From Barnesiella intestinihominis YIT 11860 (GTDB lineage Bacteria > Bacteroidota > Bacteroidia > Bacteroidales > Barnesiellaceae): DNA of 64,000 nt. Within the stretch, counting starts at the first letter, position 1. Each line of letters starts with the position of its first letter. The stretch is taken from assembly GCF_000296465.1 (NCBI RefSeq), contig NZ_JH815204.1, positions 124,001-188,000 of the forward strand, given 5' to 3'. Under the pieces are notes generated by a model that ran no database searches, was not told the origin of the DNA, and worked only from the letters and a program-made list of their open reading frames with translations. Shown here piece after piece: positions 24,778-33,616 of the stretch. Position numbers and translations under genes: made by a program.

Positions 24778-25341
24778 ATGGAGAATATGGAAATTGTATT
24801 TCCCCGATTATTCTTTGCGGGGAACCGATTATTGGGAGAGAGAGTCGAGAATGTGAGCCGTACTCTGGGAGATTTGCGTGGTATTTTTGCCGATGTCGAT
24901 GCTTTTTCTCGTATGCCGCAGAATATACTGGCTTATGAGGTGAGTAGTTTTTTGCCGGAACAGGAGGGTACTCCCGGCGGATTATATTTCGGGATTACTT
25001 ATTTGCATCCGGGAAAAGTGGGAAACGAGTACTTCATGACTAAGGGACATTTCCATGCGAATATCGATCGGGCGGAATTTTATTGGGGGCTTGAAGGAGA
25101 GGGCATGTTGATTTTGATGGACCAGTTGCGTCGAGTGTGGGCCGAACGGGTTTTTCCCGGGAGCCTACATTATATACCGGGTGGTGTGGCTCACCGTATG
25201 GCAAATACGGGAAATACTTTATTTTCTTTTGCAGCTTGTTGGCCGTCTGATGCAGGGCATAATTATCGGGAAATTGCCGATCATGGCTTTGCAGCCAGAT
25301 TGTTGGAGGTCGATGGGAAGCCTCAATTGATAGGAGTATAA
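24778..25341 (+). CDS. Cupin-type glucose-6-phosphate isomerase
   Basis: 187 aa. It is a metal-dependent cupin isomerase (archaeal-type PGI, PF06560) interconverting glucose-6-phosphate and fructose-6-phosphate in the cytoplasm. The core motif 'EYFMTKGHFHANIDRAEFYWGLEGEGMLIL' gives the metal-binding His-x-His and Glu, and 'IPGGVAHRMANTG' gives the last His. Two ATGs (24778 and 24787) are possible; the first is 26 bases from the -7 box. It is the first gene of a five-gene operon that also encodes a ROK kinase, a ManA-type isomerase, a second cupin and a sugar porter. Spacing to the next gene is 4 bases. Confidence 0.85.
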   Translation: MENMEIVFPRLFFAGNRLLGERVENVSRTLGDLRGIFADVDAFSRMPQNILAYEVSSFLPEQEGTPGGLYFGITYLHPGKVGNEYFMTKGHFHANIDRAEFYWGLEGEGMLILMDQLRRVWAERVFPGSLHYIPGGVAHRMANTGNTLFSFAACWPSDAGHNYREIADHGFAARLLEVDGKPQLIGV

Positions 25342-25345
25342 GGTT

Positions 25346-26323
25346 ATGGGGGGAAATTATAGCGTCGCAATAGATTTGGGAGGAACTATCATAAAGATAG
25401 GTTTGATATTGGATTCTGAGATTGTTCGGTTTACCACAATCTCTTCGGATTCGGTGAAGGGTTTATCTCACATGCTTCCCAAGATGGAGCATGCAATTGA
25501 TTCATTGTTGTCTGAGGAAGGAATATCTTCGACGGATTTGGTATCTATCGGATTGGCGTTTCCGGGTATGGTGAATCCTGTCGAATGCAGAGTGATTTCT
25601 ACCAACGACAAGTATGACGATGCTTGTGATATCGATCTCTGTCATTGGGCCGATAGTCGTTGGGGCGTTCCTTTCGTATTGGAAAACGATGCCCGTCTTG
25701 CTGTCATCGGAGAGTGGCTCTACGGTGCAGCGAAAGGTACGGGAAATGTGGTAATGATGACTATCGGTACAGGAATAGGAACCGGTGTTATATTAGATAG
25801 CAAACCGTTGGTGGGGCATCATCATCAAGCTGGTTCCTTAGGAGGGCATATGGTTGTCGATTATCGTGGAAGACGTTGCAGCTGTGGAAATATAGGTTGT
25901 GTAGAGGCTATGGCTTCTTCATTTTTCTTGCCGGATATTATTCGGTCTAACGAACGTGTATCGCCAGATTTTAAGATTGCGGCATCCGATATGGATTTTA
26001 AACAACTGTTCGGTTTAATGAGACAAGGCGATGAGAATGCTATTATTATTTGCGAAGAGTGTATGAATGTATGGGCAGCTGCCATTGTCTCTTACATTCA
26101 TGCTTATGACCCTGAGGTAGTTGTTCTGGGCGGCGGAATCATGAGAAGTGCGGATATTATTTTGCCTTATATCAATAAGTGGGTCGAGGATCGAGCTTGG
26201 ACTCCTATCGACCGGGTGCATATTGTGCTTTCCGAATTAGGAGACAATGCCGCTTTATTGGGATTGAATTATTATTTGACAAGTGTAAAGAGGAGAAGAA
26301 ATGAAAAAGTATTCAAATTATAA
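25346..26323 (+). CDS. ROK-family sugar kinase (likely glucokinase)
   Basis: 325 aa. It phosphorylates a hexose at O6 with ATP. Motifs are the phosphate loop 'AIDLGGTIIKIG' (residues 8-19), 'LENDARLAVIGEW' with the catalytic Asp, 'VMMTIGTGIGTGVI', 'GHHHQAGSLGGHMVV' (sugar-binding Glu position occupied differently, His-rich) and the zinc motif 'CSCGNIGCVEAM'. These fit ROK kinases rather than ROK repressors because no DNA-binding domain precedes them. Its position between glucose-6-phosphate isomerase genes makes glucose the likely substrate. Its 3' end overlaps the next gene by 23 bases. Confidence 0.87.
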   Translation: MGGNYSVAIDLGGTIIKIGLILDSEIVRFTTISSDSVKGLSHMLPKMEHAIDSLLSEEGISSTDLVSIGLAFPGMVNPVECRVISTNDKYDDACDIDLCHWADSRWGVPFVLENDARLAVIGEWLYGAAKGTGNVVMMTIGTGIGTGVILDSKPLVGHHHQAGSLGGHMVVDYRGRRCSCGNIGCVEAMASSFFLPDIIRSNERVSPDFKIAASDMDFKQLFGLMRQGDENAIIICEECMNVWAAAIVSYIHAYDPEVVVLGGGIMRSADIILPYINKWVEDRAWTPIDRVHIVLSELGDNAALLGLNYYLTSVKRRRNEKVFKL

Positions 26324-28079
26324 ATCTAATTATGATAAGTATCCGGTCGTACAGGTATCGGAAACATCTGAAAATGTTTGTTGGCAAGGTTGGCCGGAAA
26401 TTGTATCGCAGTTGAACAAGTCGTTGGAAAACGTTCATAAACCGGTAAAGGTATTGGTTGTCGAATGTTATCAAGGTGTTTATGACGAGGAGGTAAAATC
26501 GGCTTTGAAGGGACAACTTCCCCATACATTGTGGTTGGACGCTTCTTCGGCCATGAAAACTTCGGAAGAGATCAATTCGTTTTTGAAGTCCGATATAACC
26601 GATGATGAGATTTTCGGTTATATGACTAGCTATCATATGGATTGTTATTTCGATGAAAAGAAGATTGCCGAGTTGCGTGAAAAGGTTGCCGGTATATCTG
26701 CCGGTGTTGTAATCGTATATGGCGTAGGGGCTGCTTACGTGATGCCCGAAAGCGATGTATTGGTATATGCCGATATGGCTCGTTGGGAAATACAGATGCG
26801 TTTTCGGAGAAACGAAATCTCGAATGTCGGTGTGGATAATCGCATGGAACGGGCTTCGTTGCAATATAAAAGAGGCTTTTTCGTAGATTGGCGCATTTGT
26901 GACCGTTTTAAGAAAACGTTAATGAGCAAATGGGATTATGTCTTGGATACGAATGTGATGGGTGATCCTAAGATGGCGACAGCGGCAATCGTGGATGCTG
27001 GTTTGAAAAAGGCTTCGAAATCTCCTTTTCGAGTAGTTCCGTTTTTCGATCCGGGTCCGTGGGGCGGTCAATGGATGAAGGAAATATGCGATTTGGATCG
27101 TGAAACTCCCAATTTTGCATGGTGTTTCGATTGTGTCCCTGAGGAGAATAGTTTGTATTTGGGCTTCGGAGAAGTCCGTTTCGAAATACCGTCTATCGAT
27201 TTGGTATTTTCTTATCCGCGTGAGTTGTTGGGTAACCCGGTTTACGGACGTTTCGGGGACGAGTTTCCTATTCGGTTCGACTTCTTGGATACGATGGACG
27301 GCGGTAATTTGAGCTTACAGGTGCATCCGCTGACACAATATATACAAGAAAAGTTCGGTATGCATTATACCCAAGACGAGAGCTATTACATTCTCGATGC
27401 CGAAGAAGATGCTTCGGTTTATTTGGGAGTGAAGGAAGGTATCGTACCGGAGGAGATGATAAATGCCTTGACCGAAGCACAACATACAGGGCATTTCGAT
27501 GCAGAAAAGTATGTCGGTAATTATCCCGTGAAAAAGCACGACCATGTACTTATACCTGCGGGTACTGTTCATTGTTCGGGGCGTAACAGTATGGTTCTCG
27601 AAATCAGTGCTACTCCTTATATTTTCACCTTCAAGTTGTGGGATTGGGGGCGTTTGGGATTGGACGGCCGTCCCCGACCTATCAATATCGGGCATGGTAA
27701 ACATGTGATCCAATGGAATCGTACGGAGCCGTGGGTTCGCCGTGAAATTTATAATAAGATAGATAAAGTGGCCGAAGGAGACGGTTGGATTGAAGAACAT
27801 ACCGGTTTGCATGAATGTGAGTTTATAGAAACTCGTCGGCATTGGTTTACCAAGCCAGTTCTTCACAAAACAGATGGAAGTGTGAATGTGCTGAATCTTG
27901 TCGAGGGACGTGAAGCTATCGTTGAAAGTCCCACCGGCGAATTTGATCCGTTTGTCGTACATTATGCCGAGACATTTATTATCCCGGAATCGGTGAGACA
28001 GTATACGATACGGCCTTATGGAGAGTCGGAAGGAAAACAGTGCGCTACAATAAAAGCTTTTGTTAAACATAATGTATGA
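26301..28079 (+). CDS. manA: Class I mannose-6-phosphate isomerase with extra N-terminal domain
   Basis: 592 aa against about 320 for a simple ManA. The C-terminal half (about 265-592) is the PMI: 'FDFLDTMDGGNLSLQVHPLTQYIQ' (zinc-site QVHP), 'YTQDESYYILDAEEDASVYLG', 'DHVLIPAGTVHCSGRNSMVLEISATPYIFTFKLWDW'. The first about 230 residues are a separate domain with alternating beta/alpha pattern ('KPVKVLVVECYQGVYDEEV', 'AGVVIVYGVGAAYV', 'LVYADMARWEIQMRFRRNE'), resembling a kinase-like P-loop fold but without a visible Walker A. The start at 26301 follows GGAGAAG and lies within the ROK gene. The real substrate may be another sugar phosphate; the role of the N-terminal domain is unknown. Confidence 0.8.
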   Translation: MKKYSNYKSNYDKYPVVQVSETSENVCWQGWPEIVSQLNKSLENVHKPVKVLVVECYQGVYDEEVKSALKGQLPHTLWLDASSAMKTSEEINSFLKSDITDDEIFGYMTSYHMDCYFDEKKIAELREKVAGISAGVVIVYGVGAAYVMPESDVLVYADMARWEIQMRFRRNEISNVGVDNRMERASLQYKRGFFVDWRICDRFKKTLMSKWDYVLDTNVMGDPKMATAAIVDAGLKKASKSPFRVVPFFDPGPWGGQWMKEICDLDRETPNFAWCFDCVPEENSLYLGFGEVRFEIPSIDLVFSYPRELLGNPVYGRFGDEFPIRFDFLDTMDGGNLSLQVHPLTQYIQEKFGMHYTQDESYYILDAEEDASVYLGVKEGIVPEEMINALTEAQHTGHFDAEKYVGNYPVKKHDHVLIPAGTVHCSGRNSMVLEISATPYIFTFKLWDWGRLGLDGRPRPINIGHGKHVIQWNRTEPWVRREIYNKIDKVAEGDGWIEEHTGLHECEFIETRRHWFTKPVLHKTDGSVNVLNLVEGREAIVESPTGEFDPFVVHYAETFIIPESVRQYTIRPYGESEGKQCATIKAFVKHNV

Positions 28080-28085
28080 AAAGAT

Positions 28086-28865
28086 ATGGAATTCAATCCC
28101 GGTTTTGATATAATTCCTACTGTAAATCCTATGGGATTTAAATATGGTGCAGATGTGTTCGGTCCCCAAGTGGAGAATCGTTATTTGCGAGATATTCGGG
28201 GAAGTTTATCCGACCCTCAGTGCGATGGCCCTGAAATCGTTTATTCCATAGCTATGGACGTGGGGAAATGTAAACACAGAGAAATGCTCGAACGGATGCA
28301 TTTGCTTTATGGGGTCGTGACCTATGCTGCCGGTCGATTGGGTAAAGAGCCTATTCGCAGTCAAGGTCATATCCATTGGGTTTCTAAATATAGCGGTTGG
28401 TCTACTCCTGAGGTTTACGAAATATGGACAGGAGAGGCTATCATTTACATGCAGGAATATGCCGAAGATAATCCCGGTCGTTGTTTTGCCGTGTATGCTA
28501 AGGCCGGCGATGTGGTTATCGTTCCTCCATATTGGGCTCATGCGACTATTAGTGCTAATCCTGATAAACCTCTTACTTTCGGAGCGTGGTGCGATAGGGA
28601 GTATGGTTTCGAATATGATGGCGTACGTCGTCATAAGGGAATTGCTTGGTTTCCGGTTTTTAACGATGAAGGAAAAATAGAATGGCGGGCGAATCCTTGT
28701 TATCAACCATCGGAACTTATTTGTAAATCTCCGGCCGAATACCCTGAACTGGGCATTGTGAAAGGAGAGTCTATTTACCGAACTTTCGAGAAGTCGCCAG
28801 ATACGTTTTTATATGTTCCGAACCCCGGATTGAAAGAAGAGGTTTGGAAGAATTATGAACCTTGA
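28086..28865 (+). CDS. Second cupin-type glucose-6-phosphate isomerase-like protein
   Basis: 259 aa. It has the same PF06560-type signature as the first gene of the operon but in a longer protein: 'PIRSQGHIHWVSKYSGWSTPEVYEIWTGEAIIYMQEY' (His-x-His and Glu) and 'AGDVVIVPPYWAHATISANP' (late His). Sequence similarity between the two cupins is low outside these motifs, so this is not a recent duplicate. It follows manA by 6 bases. It may act on a different phosphosugar or anomer. Assignment as a sugar-phosphate isomerase is reasonable; the substrate is inferred. Confidence 0.72.
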   Translation: MEFNPGFDIIPTVNPMGFKYGADVFGPQVENRYLRDIRGSLSDPQCDGPEIVYSIAMDVGKCKHREMLERMHLLYGVVTYAAGRLGKEPIRSQGHIHWVSKYSGWSTPEVYEIWTGEAIIYMQEYAEDNPGRCFAVYAKAGDVVIVPPYWAHATISANPDKPLTFGAWCDREYGFEYDGVRRHKGIAWFPVFNDEGKIEWRANPCYQPSELICKSPAEYPELGIVKGESIYRTFEKSPDTFLYVPNPGLKEEVWKNYEP

Positions 28866-28889
28866 TTTTAGAATAAATTAAAATTGGAT

Positions 28890-30311
28890 ATGATGAAAAA
28901 TACAATTATTTATGTAATAGCTGTTATCGCTGCGACCGGAGGCCTGTTGTTCGGATTCGATACCGGTGTTATATCGGGGGCTATACCTTTTTTCCAAAAA
29001 GATTTCGGTTTGGATAATTCCATGGTGGAATTAGTTACTTCGGCGGGATTGGTGGGTGCTATTCTTGGCGCTTTGTTTTGTGGAAAGATAACCGATATAT
29101 TGGGACGTAAGGTAGTTATCTTAGCTTCGGCGGTTATTTTTACGATCGGTGCTCTTTGGTCGGGATTTGCTCCCAGTATCGAGCAGTTGATTATAGCCCG
29201 TTTATTTTTGGGAATAGCGATCGGGGTATCGTCTTTTGCAGTACCTCTTTATATAGCCGAGATTTCACCGGCTAATAAACGGGGCAGTTTGGTCTCGATG
29301 TTTCAATTAATGATCACGATAGGAGTGTTGGCATCCTATTTATCGGATTTGATGTTTGCCGATGAAGGCGATATGTCGTGCTGGCGTCCTATGTTTTATA
29401 TCGGAGTCGTTCCGGCTTTAATTCTGTTGATAGGTATGGCATTTATGCCAGAGAGTCCACGCTGGTTGATAAGCCGGGGTCGAGATGAAGAGGGAAAATC
29501 GGTGTTGGCTCGTATCGAAGGGAATGAGGCAATGGAAGATTCGTACAAAACCATCAAGAATGAGCTGATAAAAAGTGAAAAAGATAAGTCGGGTATTAAA
29601 GAATTGATGAAACCGTGGCTGCGTAATGCCGTAATTATCGGTGTGGGGATTATGTTCTTTCAACAATTCGTAGGTATCAATACGGTTATCTATTATAGTC
29701 CCAAGATATTCTTGATGGCCGGTTTCGATGGGGCGGTTTCGGCTATTTGGGCGGCGGTCGGTGTTGGGGTCGTCAATCTGTTGTTCACTATTGTTTCGGT
29801 CTATTTTGTCGATCGCTTGGGCCGAAGAAAACTATATTTTACAGGTTTGACAGGTATTTTTGTCTCTCTTCTTTTACTCGGTATCTGTTTTACTCATTTT
29901 TCTTATCTCGGAGAGATGGGCAAATGGTTGTCTATTATTCTCGTGTTCGTCTACGTCGCTTTTTATGCGATCAGTATCGGCCCGCTCGGTTGGCTCATTA
30001 TTTCAGAAGTATTTCCTCAGAAGGTAAGAGGTCTCGGTTCCTCTTTGGGCTCGTTATCGGTTTGGGTGTTCAATACAGTGGTAACGTTTACATTCTTCAA
30101 AATAGTGAAGGCGTTCACTGTAGAAGGTACTGAAATTTATTTGGACGGAGAAAACTTGGGGAATCCGGCAGGTGCTTTTTGGTTTTATGCGATAGTAGCT
30201 CTTGCCGCAATCATATGGGGATATTTCTATGTTCCCGAAACCAAAGGCGTGACATTGGAGAAGATAGAGGAGTATTGGAGAAAAGGAGGAAAGCCCCGTC
30301 ATTTGAGATAA
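28890..30311 (+). CDS. MFS sugar porter (sugar/H+ symporter)
   Basis: 473 aa from the ATG at 28890. It is an inner-membrane transporter of the XylE/GLUT-type sugar porter family with 12 hydrophobic segments. Family motifs are 'GGLLFGFDTGVISGA' in helix 1, 'GKITDILGRKVVIL' (RxGRR-like) after helix 2, 'RLFLGIAIGVSSFAVPLYIAEISPANKRGSLVS', 'PESPRWLISRGRDEEG' after helix 6, 'QQFVGINTVIYYSPKIF' in helix 7, 'DRLGRRKLYF', 'GPLGWLIISEVFPQKVRGLGSS' and 'VPETKGVTLEKIE' at the end. It closes the isomerase operon and probably brings the monosaccharide released in the periplasm into the cytoplasm for the ROK kinase. Confidence 0.92.
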   Translation: MMKNTIIYVIAVIAATGGLLFGFDTGVISGAIPFFQKDFGLDNSMVELVTSAGLVGAILGALFCGKITDILGRKVVILASAVIFTIGALWSGFAPSIEQLIIARLFLGIAIGVSSFAVPLYIAEISPANKRGSLVSMFQLMITIGVLASYLSDLMFADEGDMSCWRPMFYIGVVPALILLIGMAFMPESPRWLISRGRDEEGKSVLARIEGNEAMEDSYKTIKNELIKSEKDKSGIKELMKPWLRNAVIIGVGIMFFQQFVGINTVIYYSPKIFLMAGFDGAVSAIWAAVGVGVVNLLFTIVSVYFVDRLGRRKLYFTGLTGIFVSLLLLGICFTHFSYLGEMGKWLSIILVFVYVAFYAISIGPLGWLIISEVFPQKVRGLGSSLGSLSVWVFNTVVTFTFFKIVKAFTVEGTEIYLDGENLGNPAGAFWFYAIVALAAIIWGYFYVPETKGVTLEKIEEYWRKGGKPRHLR

Positions 30312-30353
30312 AAAATAATGGTAAATATCCAAAAAATAGATTGGTTTGATTTA

Positions 30354-30422
30354 TTATGGTAAGATACCATAATTCTTGGCTAATATGTTGGAAAGGCAGT
30401 ATTACCAGATCATCTAATTTAG
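30354..30422 (+). promoter_or_regulatory. Operator-promoter module of the susCD operon
   Basis: Palindrome TTATGGTA-AGA-TACCATAA (30354-30372), spacer with GGCTAATAT (30378-30386), and a -7-like TAATTTAG (30415-30422) whose distance to the palindrome centre (52) equals that of the module at 24684-24751. A weaker half-matching site, TGGTAAATATCCA, lies at 30319-30331. The susC start codon is 78 bases downstream. Confidence 0.65.
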
Positions 30423-30499
30423 CATCACGTAAGGATATTTCTTAACCCAATACCATTTTTTGTAAAATGAAAAAATAACATAGAGAAAAACACGGTGCT

Positions 30500-33400
30500 A
30501 TGACAAGGAAAAAACAAAGTAAAAGAGGTTTGAGAGTATGTTGCCTCATGGGGTGTATGGTACTCTTGTTTTCCCAACCGTTTGGGATTTCTGCACAGCA
30601 GACAGAGCAGGGCGGTCCCGGTAAAGTTTCGGCCGCTGATTCGCAACAGTTTATTTCGGGAAAGGTTATAGATGCTTCGGGCGTACCTATTATAGGTGCG
30701 ACAGTCCATTTGAAAGATAGTAAAAATGTGGCTGTGACCGACATGGACGGTAATTTCTCGATAAAATCGGATCAAAAAAATCCAATACTTAGAGTTTCTT
30801 ATATCGGTTATGATGCCGTGGAAACGAGTGTTAAAGGGAATAAATCTGTACGTATCGTTTTGAAAGAAAATACCAAAGCACTCGATGAGGTTGTCGTTGT
30901 AGGTTATGGAACGATGAGACGTTCAGATGTTACGGGTTCTATATCTTCTGTAAAAGGAAGCGAACTCGTAAAGAATTCGACTTCTAATGTGGTACAATCT
31001 TTGGCCGGAAAAATGTCGGGTGTACAGGTGGTTCAAAATTCCGGAGCTCCCGGTGGAGATGTTTCTATTTTGATTCGCGGTGTCGGTACGATTAACGATG
31101 CGTCTCCTTTGTATGTTATCGATGGAGTTCCCGTAAATGGCGGTATGTGGTATATAAATCCGGCAGATGTAGAGTCTATCGATGTTCTTAAAGATGCTTC
31201 CGCCACTGCTATTTATGGTTCGCGAGGTGCAAACGGTGTAGTTATGGTTACTACTCGTCAAGCCAAAGAGGGAAGAACAGAAATTAATTTAGATTATAGT
31301 TTCGGTATTCAACAATCTGCAAAGACGTTCGATATGCTGAATGCATCACAATATGCTGCTTTACATAATGAAATGAGGTCGAATGCGGGTTTATCGTTGA
31401 ATCCGTTGTTTGCCGACCCTGAATCTCTCGGTGCTGGTACGGATTGGCTTTCTCCGTTATTCCGTACGGCTCCGATGCATAAAGTGAATCTTTCTATTTT
31501 GGGCGGTAATTCCAAGATTAATCATGCGACATCGGTGGGTTATTATGCACAAGACGGTATTATGAAAAATTCGGAATTTAACCGACTGAATCTTCAATCC
31601 AATATATCGTCACAAATATTGAGCAATGTAAAGGTAAGAGCAAACGTAAACCTAAGCGCCGAGAATCGTCGTACTCAGCCTATATCGACTGTTATTCAGA
31701 ATGCTATGCGCATGTTACCTTCCATTTCTATTTATGACGACGAAGGTAATTATAACGGTCCTACCGGGAATGCCGAGTTGAATGGAGATGCTTTGAACCC
31801 TGTGGCTATCGTAAACGAACAAAAGTATCGTATGAAAGGATTCAGAATGTTATCTAATATTTCGGCCGAGTGGGAGATCATCGACGGTTTGGTTGCTAAA
31901 ACTACCGGAGGTGCGGAACTGGGATATGAGTATAATAACAATTATATACCTAAATACAAATGGGGTAATAAAGAGCAGACCAATACCTCGCAATCATTGT
32001 CTTCGGCTTATGAAGAGTTGTATTTGTGGGATAATTCACTTACTTATGACAAGGTATTCGGCAAACATAAATTGAATGCCATGATAGGAACTTCTTACCA
32101 AGAGTATAAGAAGGAATGGATGTCTGCTGCCGGTACGGGACGTGCCAGCGAGATGACGACGGAATTGGATAATGCGACGAAAGCTACTGATGTGGGCGGT
32201 AATTCTTATTCTTGGGCGTTGATGTCGTATATGGGACGTGTTCATTATTCGTATGACAACCGATATTTCTTGACGGCAACTTTCCGAGCCGATGGTTCTT
32301 CCAAGTTCGGAGCCGATAATCGATTCGGGTATTTCCCTTCGTTTTCAACAGCATGGAATGTGTCTAATGAAAGCTTCATGCAAGATGTCCCCTGGATATC
32401 GATGTTGAAATTGCGCTTAGGGTATGGATTGACCGGTAACCAGAATATCGATGCGTATGCATTTGCCGATAAGTTGGAAGTGAACGGCGTTTATAATTTC
32501 GGTTCGCAACGAGGATTTGAGTCGGAACAAGTATCGCTTATATACCCGTACAAACTATCCAATCCGTCTATTAAGTGGGAGTCTGTCGAACAATACAATG
32601 TCGGGTTGGATATAGGTTTCTTGAATGACCGAATTGTCGCTAATGTCGATTTCTATTTAAAGAATACTAACGATATGCTTACCAAGAAGCCTGTTCCTCA
32701 AACTAGTGGAACATCTTTGGAACAAGCCGATTGGCCTCCTGTGAATATCGGTAAGGTGAGGAATAAGGGTATCGAGTTTAATTTGAATACTCGCAATTTT
32801 GTCGGAGAATTTACTTGGGAAACCAACTTAAATATGACTTTCAATAAGAATGAGGTTTTGAAGTTGGGCGGTCCCGAAATCCTCAGCGGTGTAAGTTTGA
32901 TTCGTGAAGGTCTGCCTATCAACTCTTTCTATGGTTATAAGATGGGTGGTATCTATCAGACACTGGACGAAGTCTTTGCGGGGGTTCCTATGGAAAACCG
33001 CGCTCCTGATAAAGCATCGCATAATTCTCAGGTCAATACGTCACCGGGCGATATTTGGTTTGTCAATGTGAATGGCGATGATGTAATCAATGATTTTGAC
33101 CGAACAGTTATCGGTAATCCTCAACCTGATTTTATTTTTGGGTTTAACAATCAATTCGGATATAAGAATTTTGATTTGAGTATATTTTTCCAGGGTTCGT
33201 ACGGGAATGATATATGGAACGGCGTAAGAGTGTCTCATGAGGGTATGGAGAGTACTTATAACCAATTTACCTCTACATTGAACCGATGGAACGGGGAAGG
33301 ATCCAGCAATACGATGCCTCGTGCCATTTATGCCGATCCGAACCGAAATAACAGAGCTTCGACTCGTTGGGTAGAAGACGGTTCTTATCTGAGGTTGAAA

Positions 33401-33604
33401 AATCTTACTTTCGGTTATCGTTTTACTCAGGATTGGTTGAAAAAGATCGGGGCCAAATCATTACGGTTGTATTTGAGTTTCGATAATTTGTGGACCTTGA
33501 CCAATTATTCGGGTCTTGACCCCGAGGTGGGTCTTTGGGGATTGGACTATGGAATTTATCCTACTTCCCGAGTCTATATGTTTGGAGCATCTGTAAAATT
33601 CTAA
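30500..33604 (+). CDS. susC: SusC/RagA-family TonB-linked outer-membrane transporter
   Basis: 1034 aa. Signal peptide at 1-32, carboxypeptidase-regulatory-like domain at about 50-123 ('ISGKVIDASGVPIIGATV'), then the TonB-box region and plug ('ALDEVVVVGYGTMRRSDVTGSI', 'IRGVGTINDASPLYVIDGVPV', 'DVLKDASATAIYGSRGANGVVMVTT'). The rest is a 22-strand barrel ending in VYMFGASVKF with a terminal Phe. It moves oligosaccharides across the outer membrane with its SusD partner, which starts 13 bases later. It shares an operator with the upstream isomerase operon. Length is normal for SusC proteins. Confidence 0.95.
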   Translation: MTRKKQSKRGLRVCCLMGCMVLLFSQPFGISAQQTEQGGPGKVSAADSQQFISGKVIDASGVPIIGATVHLKDSKNVAVTDMDGNFSIKSDQKNPILRVSYIGYDAVETSVKGNKSVRIVLKENTKALDEVVVVGYGTMRRSDVTGSISSVKGSELVKNSTSNVVQSLAGKMSGVQVVQNSGAPGGDVSILIRGVGTINDASPLYVIDGVPVNGGMWYINPADVESIDVLKDASATAIYGSRGANGVVMVTTRQAKEGRTEINLDYSFGIQQSAKTFDMLNASQYAALHNEMRSNAGLSLNPLFADPESLGAGTDWLSPLFRTAPMHKVNLSILGGNSKINHATSVGYYAQDGIMKNSEFNRLNLQSNISSQILSNVKVRANVNLSAENRRTQPISTVIQNAMRMLPSISIYDDEGNYNGPTGNAELNGDALNPVAIVNEQKYRMKGFRMLSNISAEWEIIDGLVAKTTGGAELGYEYNNNYIPKYKWGNKEQTNTSQSLSSAYEELYLWDNSLTYDKVFGKHKLNAMIGTSYQEYKKEWMSAAGTGRASEMTTELDNATKATDVGGNSYSWALMSYMGRVHYSYDNRYFLTATFRADGSSKFGADNRFGYFPSFSTAWNVSNESFMQDVPWISMLKLRLGYGLTGNQNIDAYAFADKLEVNGVYNFGSQRGFESEQVSLIYPYKLSNPSIKWESVEQYNVGLDIGFLNDRIVANVDFYLKNTNDMLTKKPVPQTSGTSLEQADWPPVNIGKVRNKGIEFNLNTRNFVGEFTWETNLNMTFNKNEVLKLGGPEILSGVSLIREGLPINSFYGYKMGGIYQTLDEVFAGVPMENRAPDKASHNSQVNTSPGDIWFVNVNGDDVINDFDRTVIGNPQPDFIFGFNNQFGYKNFDLSIFFQGSYGNDIWNGVRVSHEGMESTYNQFTSTLNRWNGEGSSNTMPRAIYADPNRNNRASTRWVEDGSYLRLKNLTFGYRFTQDWLKKIGAKSLRLYLSFDNLWTLTNYSGLDPEVGLWGLDYGIYPTSRVYMFGASVKF

Positions 33605-33616
33605 ATCTTTCGAATC

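Noticed and set aside
30378-30392. Sigma-54 promoter before susC (TGGCTAATATGTTGG)
   Set aside because: The match is weak at -12, and the sister module at 24707 lacks it; the shared spacing to a -7 box explains the region better.
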